Origin: Berghia stephanieae
Lineage: Eukaryota; Mollusca; Gastropoda; Nudibranchia; Aeolidiidae
Direction: 5' to 3'
DNA: 64,000 bases
Assembly: GCA_034508935.3 (NCBI GenBank)
Contig: CM067443.1
Location: 121,488,305 to 121,552,304, forward strand
In this document: piece after piece, positions 57,383 to 64,000 of the stretch
How positions within the stretch are numbered: the stretch's first letter is position 1
How the letters are laid out: the number at the start of each line of letters is the position of its first letter
The notes under the pieces: model-generated
The model's database searches: none
What the model saw: the letters and a program-made list of their open reading frames with translations, nothing else
What the model was told of the DNA's origin: nothing
Translations under genes and position numbers: made by a program

Positions 57383-59242
57383 TTGGAAAGAGAGTTGGAG
57401 TTGGAAAGACTGAAGGTACAGCATCCAACTCATGCCTCCTCCAGGACTCAGGTGCCGTCGTCGTCGGTCGGGAAGAGCCCGCGACTACCGCCGCTTGATG
57501 ATAGGAGAGATGATGTCTCAAGTTACATCTCGCGATTTGAGAGGCATGCTTCTGCCAATAACTGGCACAGTTCTGACTGGGCAACCCACCTGGGTGCCCT
57601 ACTGTCCGGAAAGGCCCTGGAAGTTTATACCCGTATGGACGAGGCCGATGCCAAAGACTTCGGGAAGGTCAGGGACGCTCTGCTCGCGCATTACAATTTG
57701 ACGGAGGATGGGTTTGCCGCACGCTTCCGTACAAGTAGGCCAGAGCATGGAGAGCGTATGGGCCAATTTAAGATTAGAATTGCTGGGTACCTGGACAGGT
57801 GGATTTCTTTGGCGGAAAAAAACAAATCCGACGCTGAAGAGATTATAGATCTGATACTGAAGGAGCAGCTAATCAATTCATGTGGCCGGGATTTACAGGT
57901 GTTTCTCAAGGAAAGGAAACCTAGGAACACGGAAGAAGTTGTCAAGTTGGTTGAAAATTATGTGGAGGCGCACGGGGCGATGAACGCCTATTCTAGGCCT
58001 CACTCGACCATGCCTAAGACGAGTAAGGAGCCATCATTGACAATTAAGCCGACGGAGGATGAGCGTCAAATGAAGACAGTGGAGACGAGTCCAACGAGGG
58101 CTCAGAAGGACAAGCGGGTGACTTGTCATCGATGCTCCAAACCTGGTCATATCGCTCGCGATTGCCGACAGAAGCCACACCAGCTCTCTGCTCTTCGAGC
58201 GGAAGTTCCGACTTGTGCATTTTGCAAACGACGGGGTCACACCGAAGAAAAATGCTGGAAGAAACGTGACCGAGTATCCCATACTGCGGCGTCATTGACC
58301 ACAGAACTGGAGTGCAAAAATCACCACGGTTCCATGGAACTCAAATGTGGGTGCACTGTACCCGTGATCTCTGCAGCTTGTACAGCCGATGACAACCATC
58401 AATTCTCGCGTATGCCAGTGGCAACCGGCTTCATTGACGGGAAGCGTGTGACTGTTCTGCGTGACAGCGGTTGTAGCTGCGTGGTGGTACGCAAGGGAAT
58501 ATTGTCACCAGATAAAGTGAGCGACAAGAAGGTACCGGTTTCGCTCCTTGATGGTAGCATTGCAACAGCTTCCGTGGTAGAGGCGGAGTTGAGATGTCCA
58601 TACTACGATGGGCCGGTTTCGGCAATGCAAATGGACAACACATTATATGATGTGGTTGTCGGGAATATTCCCAATGCAAAATGCCCAGGAATTGCCATAG
58701 GGGAAGTGAATGTGGTGGACACGAGGTCCGCTGCTGCGCACAAGAAGGGCAAGAAGCCCTTGACGACGCCGATTGCGTCAAATATCGATATCACTGTCAA
58801 GCAGTTAGTGGAGAAACAGACTAACGACCAGACACTGACGAAGTGCAGGCAGATGGCACAGACCGGAGAGGTAAGACAGACTGGCCGATCTAACGAGACT
58901 TGGTATGGTTTCGAAGATGGTGTCCTCGTCCGGTATTTTAGGCCAAAGCGGACCAATCATGGAAATGTCATGAGACAATTGGTCGTCCCGAAGGACCTTA
59001 GACCCAAGGTCATGAAGTTGGGTCATGAAAATATACCTGCTGGGCACATGGCTGCAAAGAAGACTACTGACCGAATTCTCAACGAGTTCTTCTGGCCCAG
59101 CGTGTGGACCGATGTCCAGAGATTTTGCCAGTCGTGTGACCGATGTCAGCGATCGGCACCTAGAGGGCGAATACCCAAAGTGCCTCTTGAGACTGTTCCC
59201 TTGAGAGATGAACCGTATTGTCTTGGGTGCGCCAAAGCGTAG
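57383..59242 (+). pseudogene. gag-protease-integrase segment of the Gmr1-like LTR element
   Basis: This long open stretch starts with a charged helical region and a SCAN-like capsid (SYISRFERHASANNW, then LTEDGFAARFR). Two zinc knuckles follow (CHRCSKPGHIARDC and CAFCKRRGHTEEKC, about 58126-58255). An aspartic protease motif (RDSGCSCVVVR, about 58461) comes next, and then the HHCC zinc-binding domain of integrase (GHENIPAGHMAAKK, then CQSCDRCQ, about 59020-59150). It belongs to the fossil element at 45063-60958 and is not a complete polyprotein. Confidence 0.85.
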
Positions 59243-59270
59243 AGCGTTCTAACATGTAAACAGGAAACTG

Positions 59271-59531
59271 TTGTCAAGGGAGCAACGTTACTCTGTTGTG
59301 GAGCGTGAATGTCTTGCTCTAGTTTGGGCAATACAGAAGTTGAGCACGTATCTGGTCGGGAGACAATTTGTCATTGAGACAGATCACGCGCCTCTTCTTT
59401 ACTTGAATCGAGCAAAGTCCGAGAATGGCAGACTCATGCGTTGGGCTCTGTTATTGAGTCAGTATCGGTTCACCCTGAGGTCTGTTAATGGAACTGACAA
59501 CCATGGGCCGGATTTCTTGTCTCGGGTTTGA
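59271..59531 (+). pseudogene. RNase H segment of the LTR element
   Basis: The stretch encodes QRYSVVERECLALVWAIQK, FVIETDHAPLLYL and NGTDNHGPDFLSRV, the hallmarks of Ty3-type RNase H. It ends just before the polypurine tract and the 3' LTR, downstream of the integrase zinc-binding segment. This order supports a Gmr1-like assignment. Part of the fossil element. Confidence 0.82.
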
Positions 59532-59588
59532 ACATTTCGTTCAAATTATTGTAACAAAAATCGTGTTTTTGTCTTAAGAAGGGGACTG

Positions 59589-60958
59589 TGTCACGAAATG
59601 TTATGAATGTTTACTTAGGTGTATTGTGTACGCTAGACCTAATGTTATTCTTAGTTCGTAATGTCTAACTTAATATCCTGCTGTGATGATCATGTCGTAT
59701 ACGTCCTTTTGTTGTTGAGTTCTGTGTAATAGATATAGGGACTGATCTTGGTATTGCGTAGGACCCACTTAAATTGTTTTAATTTATGGTCGGAAATGTC
59801 ATAGGTCATGGATTTTCCCGTTGAGTCATTTCCTGGCACACAAAGAGAGACCATTCTCTTAAGTATTTCTTTTCTTTTAAAATTCTGTCTCTTGGTTTTT
59901 GTAAAACTTTCATCCTTCCCATTCACCAGTTGGCCGTCTGACGATTCGGACGTATTTTAGTCTCTATGCAAAGTTCAGCCGATGCTGTTTTGCAAGAGTT
60001 GTACTTAATTTTATTAAAATCAAATTGTGATTTTAATTGTTACAGGCCTTGTGGTTGGTGGAATTATTCATTTAATTCAATCTTTCTGCTTATATTATGA
60101 GTTAATTAATACTAGTGATTTTCTGATTTAGTAGTTTGTGCCAAGCACGTTGGGCAGTGACCACGTGTTGAGAGGTTTATAGTGTTGTGATATGTGTAAA
60201 GGTGATCTAGTTTAAGTATTATTGCTTTTGTTTTTCTATGGTTAATTAAATATTGTTTTCTTTCCCATTCTAGTGGGCCTGTTGATTTGGGGCCAAAGCC
60301 AAAGAAACTATATATGAATTAACTCTAACCCTGTTGAATTTTGGATGTAAAACCTTTCTTCTTCTGATTTGTGGCCAAAGCCAGAACATTTCTATAGCCC
60401 TATCCTTGGCCGATGCCATCGATATTATACCCATATATGAATATTTTTCATATCCGGCCAAAGCCGTGGACCTTTTAGTTTTATTGTTACAAGGCCGACG
60501 CCTTAGATTCAAAGAACACTACTTGAGGTTGGACAGTACGAATTGTGACAGTAGAAAGAAAGAACGACAGACTGCATCATCTCGACAAGAGGAAGAAGCC
60601 CTGACGGACCTGTGACGGACAGTTCATATTGTGTTCTATGTGTTCTGTAAAGGTAAGGGGCCCCACCTTCTTGTGAAATCTGTTTGTGACTTATGTGACT
60701 TATTCATTGTTCCACGTTCATCGTTACTGTCTCGTGAATTGAGTGTTCGTCATTACATGTGCGAATGAGAGAGAGAGTGTGAGAGAGTAATTTGCATTAA
60801 TAAATTATATGAAATATGAAAATTTACTTATCATTCTTTGATTGTTAGTTTGTTGGGCTGGTCAATTTGTTGGACGTTAGCAACCCTTTAAGGCCATTGA
60901 CTGGGACGGAGGTTCTGCAGACCACCGACTCACTCTTTGGCATTGTCACTTTGTGACA
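59589..60958 (+). repeat. 3' LTR
   Basis: About 1370 bp, beginning TGTCACGAAATG and ending GTCACTTTGTGACA. It has no large insertion, so it is the reference for recognising the three insertions in the 5' LTR. Confidence 0.9.
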
Positions 60959-61072
60959 ACCACCACCACTACAGCTACAACCACTACTACTACAACTACC
61001 ATCACATCATCCCTACCACCACTACTACAACAACCACCACCACATCATCATTCCTACTACCAATACAACTAC

Positions 61073-61074
<2 letters not shown>
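60959..61074. repeat. ACC/ATC-rich minisatellite, block 2 of 3
   Basis: It resumes the pattern of 44851-45062 directly after the 3' LTR, with ACCACCACTAC, ACAACTACCATCACATCATC and similar parts. It runs into the AAT tail of the LINE. Confidence 0.85.
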
Positions 61075-61153
<79 letters not shown>

Positions 61154-61155
61154 TA
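61075..61155. repeat. (AAT)n microsatellite at a LINE 3' tail
   Basis: On the minus strand this is an (ATT)n tail following the LINE end sequence GATGCAATAAAGTATTAT, so it is probably the expanded terminal repeat of that LINE. Confidence 0.9.
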
Positions 61156-63683
61156 ATACTTTATTGCATCCCAAAAAGGAAATTTTTTGTACAGACGTGT
61201 TATAATTTACACATAAGATAAAAATACAATGGAAATAGGATGTATATATATATAAAAAAGGAGCAGCTCTATAACCAGAGCTGCGCTTTATAATATGAAT
61301 AATTTCAAACACTGTAAAATAGTTAAAACTGTCACTATAAATTGAAAATTGAAAAGATTGCAAAACAAATAAATTAATAAATTAATATTTTTATTTTTTT
61401 AAAGTAAAAATGAGAAATAATTATATAAAATGATTATTGCTTGTTATAAAGCCTAATACTGGACGGCAGAAAAGATTTTTGGTGTCTCTCTGTTTTCGTT
61501 GAAATAGAGAAAGGGCGACCACTTCTTTCTGACATAATAATTGATGGTCTTAGTGGATGATACTGGTCATTTAATATTTTAGTTATTTTATTTATACAAA
61601 ATTTCTCGTATAAAAGATCTACATCGTCAACATCATTTATATAGCGTTTAATGGATTTTTTAATATTTGAATTTATTTTGTTCCTTTCCACTGCTAAGCA
61701 ATTGCCTCCCCAAGCTGTTATACAAAATGACAAAACACTTTCGATGACTGCTCTATAAAATAATGTGCAGAGGGTTTTATCTATTCTAAACTGAGAGAGT
61801 TTTGATAAAAAATATGTACGTCTGCACATCTTATGCCTAATTATTTTCAAGTGTTCATCCCACTTGAGCCTGTCATCAATCGTTACACCAAGGTATTTGT
61901 AGTGAGGAACTCGCTGGACGAATTGGTCCTTTAATTTTAACGGTTCTATCGGTTCCTTCACTCTCCTAAAGTCAATCACTAGCTCCTTTGTCTTGCTTAT
62001 GTTAAGCTCTAGGTGGTGGGCATCACACCAAGACACAAATCTATCAATTTCTTGCCTATAAGCCACTTCGTTGCCATTTGTTATGAGGCCTTGAAGAGCG
62101 GTGTCATCTGCAAACTTTATTAAAGGTACACTCAGGTTTTGACTTCTACAGTCATTCGTGTATATTGTGAATAATACAGGGGACAATACACAACCCTGAG
62201 GAGCACCAGTATTTGTAGTTATACAGGAAGATTTGTTTTGTCCTAATTGAACATATTGTGCTCTCTCCGTAAGAAATTCGAGCACCCAAGCAATTATATA
62301 CTTGTTTAAATTCAGACTAGTCAATTTTTGAACAACCAACTGAGGTTGCATTGTATTGAACGCTGAAGAAAAATCTGCAAAAAGCAATCTGCAATAGCTC
62401 CTAGCGTGATCTAGATGCCTGTAGATGTTGTTTGTAAACAGCAAAATGGCATCCTCTACGCCACGTCCTGGTTTGTAAGCAAATTGATGACTATCACTCA
62501 ATGGCATAAACTGATTCCTAATTTTAACAAGAACAAGTTTTTCTAAAGATTTCATGACTATTGAAGTCAGTGCAACAGGTCTGAGATCGTTCATAGTTTC
62601 AAGTTTTTCTTTTTTTGGAACAGGAATAATTTTTGAAGTTTTCCAAATTTCAGGGATCGAAACGCATTGGAGGGACCAGTTAAAAATATGTGTATAAATG
62701 GGGAAAGCTGGTGGGCACATTCCTTTAATAGTTTTCCTTTCAATCCATCCGGCCCAGCAGCCTTCCTCTCGTTTAGTTTCGAAAATACGAATCTCGTTTC
62801 CTCTTCACTGACCTCAATAGTCATTTCATCTTCCAAAGCCCTGTCTAATTTATGTTTTTCATTTTCAATATCAAATTTGTTTGCTGTGTCGAAACGTGAA
62901 TAAAATTTATTTAAAGTTTCAATTTCGATATCTTCTGATATAATCGTGGGCTTTGGATTATAGTTCACAGCAGTTTTAAGCCCCCGCCACGTGTCCCGTA
63001 TATCCCCAGAAGAAAAGCATTTTTCAATTTTATTTTTGTACTTATCTCTACAACTAGATATTACCCTCTTTATCTCTTTTTGTTTTGTTTTCAGATCTTT
63101 TTTGTTTCCACTAGTATAGAGAGTTTTCTTTTGGTTCAATAAAAGTTTTAGATCTTTTGTTATCCAAGGCTTGTTGTTAGGATAATATTTTATTTCTTTT
63201 TTACAAGACACTAGCTGTTCACAGAATTTTAAATACTCACTCACACAGTCATTCAGCTCATCCACACTATCACATGATTCGATAAAAACATTCCAGTCAG
63301 TGCATTCAAAACAACCACGCAAATCTTCACACACACTTCCGTTCCAGATATGTACACTTTTCTTTACTGGTTTTACACGTTTAAAAACAGGGCGGTAGGT
63401 GGGGAGTAGCAAGAGCATGCAGTGGTCAGATAAACCTAATGGGGCACGGGGTAAACATTTATAACTATTTTTAATATTACACAGGAATAAATCTAATGTT
63501 TTTTTGTCCCTTGTCTCGCAGTCCACGTATTGATGAAGTCCCGGAGAGTAAAATCGGTACATTGGTTAAAATCGCCAGTGACCATCAATACGGCATCGGG
63601 TGACTTAATTTGAATGTCCTGTATTTCTTTCCTCAAAATATTTTTCGCTGTGGTGTTGTCTGATGATGGTGGAATGTAGACCT
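61156..63683 (-). mobile_element. Rex1-like (CR1-group) LINE, 5'-truncated
   Basis: On the minus strand, 63683-63540 encodes the end of an apurinic-type endonuclease (VEVYIPPSSDN, then LMVTGDFNQCTDF). 63562-62591 carries the linker and start of the reverse transcriptase (NKPWITKDLKLLLNQKK, then NERKAAGPDGLKGKLL). 62720-61434 completes it with LFADFSSAFNTMQPQ, GAPQGCVLSPVLFTIYTNDC, IKFADDTALQGLI and HYKYLGVTIDDRLKWDEHL. Frames change near 63545 and near 62620-62660, so it is inactive. The 3' end has a stem-loop (GCAGCTCT...AGAGCTGC, about 61264-61284) before the ATT tail. The 5' end stops abruptly in the minisatellite. Confidence 0.88.
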
Positions 63684-63870
63684 CCACCACCACATCATCC
63701 CAACTATCACTACTACAACCACCCCACATCATCCCTACCACAACTATTAAAACCACCACCACACCATCATTCCCAACCCTTCTACAGCTACAACCACCAT
63801 ATCATCATCCTTATCACGACCCTACTACAACCACTATCACATCATCATCCCTACCGCCATCTTTTCTTAC
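63684..63870. repeat. ACC/ATC-rich minisatellite, block 3 of 3
   Basis: ACCACCACATCATCCC and CTACTACAACCACC-like parts resume beyond the truncated LINE end. This block is more diverged than block 1. Confidence 0.8.
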
Positions 63871-64000
63871 TACTACTACAATATGTTGTAATTACACTTT
63901 CAACTTTTGAAATTCCTCCAAGTGGTGTCAGAAATTATTGCGAGACACCTTTTTGATTGCATCTCAGTAAATTATTAATGAAATTCAAATTTATACGTTA
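63871..64000. other. Window end, no feature seen
   Basis: Short AT-rich sequence without a recognised gene or repeat. Confidence 0.5.

Larger units (their letters stand above)
45063..60958 (+). mobile_element. Ty3-type (Metaviridae) LTR retrotransposon fossil, Gmr1-like, with nested insertions
   Basis: The 3' LTR is 59589-60958 (about 1370 bp; TGTCACGAAATG...TTTGTGACA). The 5' LTR starts at 45063 and ends at 52584, in four pieces separated by three later insertions. ACCAC flanks both outer ends (45058-45062 and 60959-60963) as a 5-bp target repeat. A purine-rich tract (AAGAAGGGGACTG) precedes the 3' LTR. Parts seen inside are gag with a SCAN-like capsid, two CCHC knuckles, protease, the zinc-binding part of integrase, and RNase H. 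Integrase lies before RNase H, the order of Gmr1-like elements. A piggyBac copy lies in the gag region. The element is broken, with four nested insertions and a few further breaks. The LTRs are still very alike by eye, so it is probably not ancient. Confidence 0.88.

Overview
The window looks like nuclear DNA of an animal, most likely a marine lophotrochozoan and perhaps a mollusc. That is an inference from the very dense trinucleotide and dinucleotide microsatellites, the long poly-C runs, small spliced host exons, and the mix of LINEs, tRNA-derived SINEs, pogo/Tigger, piggyBac, P and hAT-like elements with a Ty3-type LTR element. No prokaryotic operon, rRNA, intact tRNA gene or CRISPR array is visible. 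Most long open frames are artefacts of microsatellites (poly-Ser, His, Ile, Asn and similar).

1-4667: the 5' part of a host gene on the minus strand. Four exons with matching splice phases encode the start of a DC-STAMP-domain membrane protein (DCST1/DCST2-like). Its introns are filled with microsatellites, and the fourth intron holds a LINE that runs off the left edge. 4668-9861: AT-rich spacer with a SINE, a piggyBac-type MITE (TTAA ends) and the 3' end of an L2/CR1-like LINE.

9862-16152: a decayed Tigger-type transposon on the minus strand. Its 5' half is triplicated in tandem (about 915 bp per unit), and its 5' region carries an array of SINE-bearing units (about 396 bp each) that ends in an inversion and is bracketed by a 13-bp direct repeat. 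18600-20535: about 16 copies of a 121-bp satellite, partly arranged in trimers. 20600-26100: spacer with several duplicated segments.

26233-28697: a pogo-like transposon with an intron, a poly-C run inside its coding sequence, a C-terminal PHD-like finger, and repeated sub-terminal motifs. 28700-44850: microsatellites, two more LINEs (32100-34205 and 36351-37760), a fold-back SINE, a 239-bp MITE with near-perfect arms, an 87-bp hairpin, and two possible host terminal exons.

45063-60958: a nested complex. A Ty3-type LTR retrotransposon fossil, with 1.37-kb LTRs and a Gmr1-like order of parts, sits in an ACC/ATC-rich minisatellite and is flanked by ACCAC. It was later hit by four insertions: an unclassified 1.35-kb unit, a P element (THAP transposase), a hAT-like MITE, and an apparently intact piggyBac element whose three-exon gene encodes about 646 residues. 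61075-63683: a Rex1-like LINE in the same minisatellite. The minisatellite now lies in three blocks, which gives a clear order of insertion.
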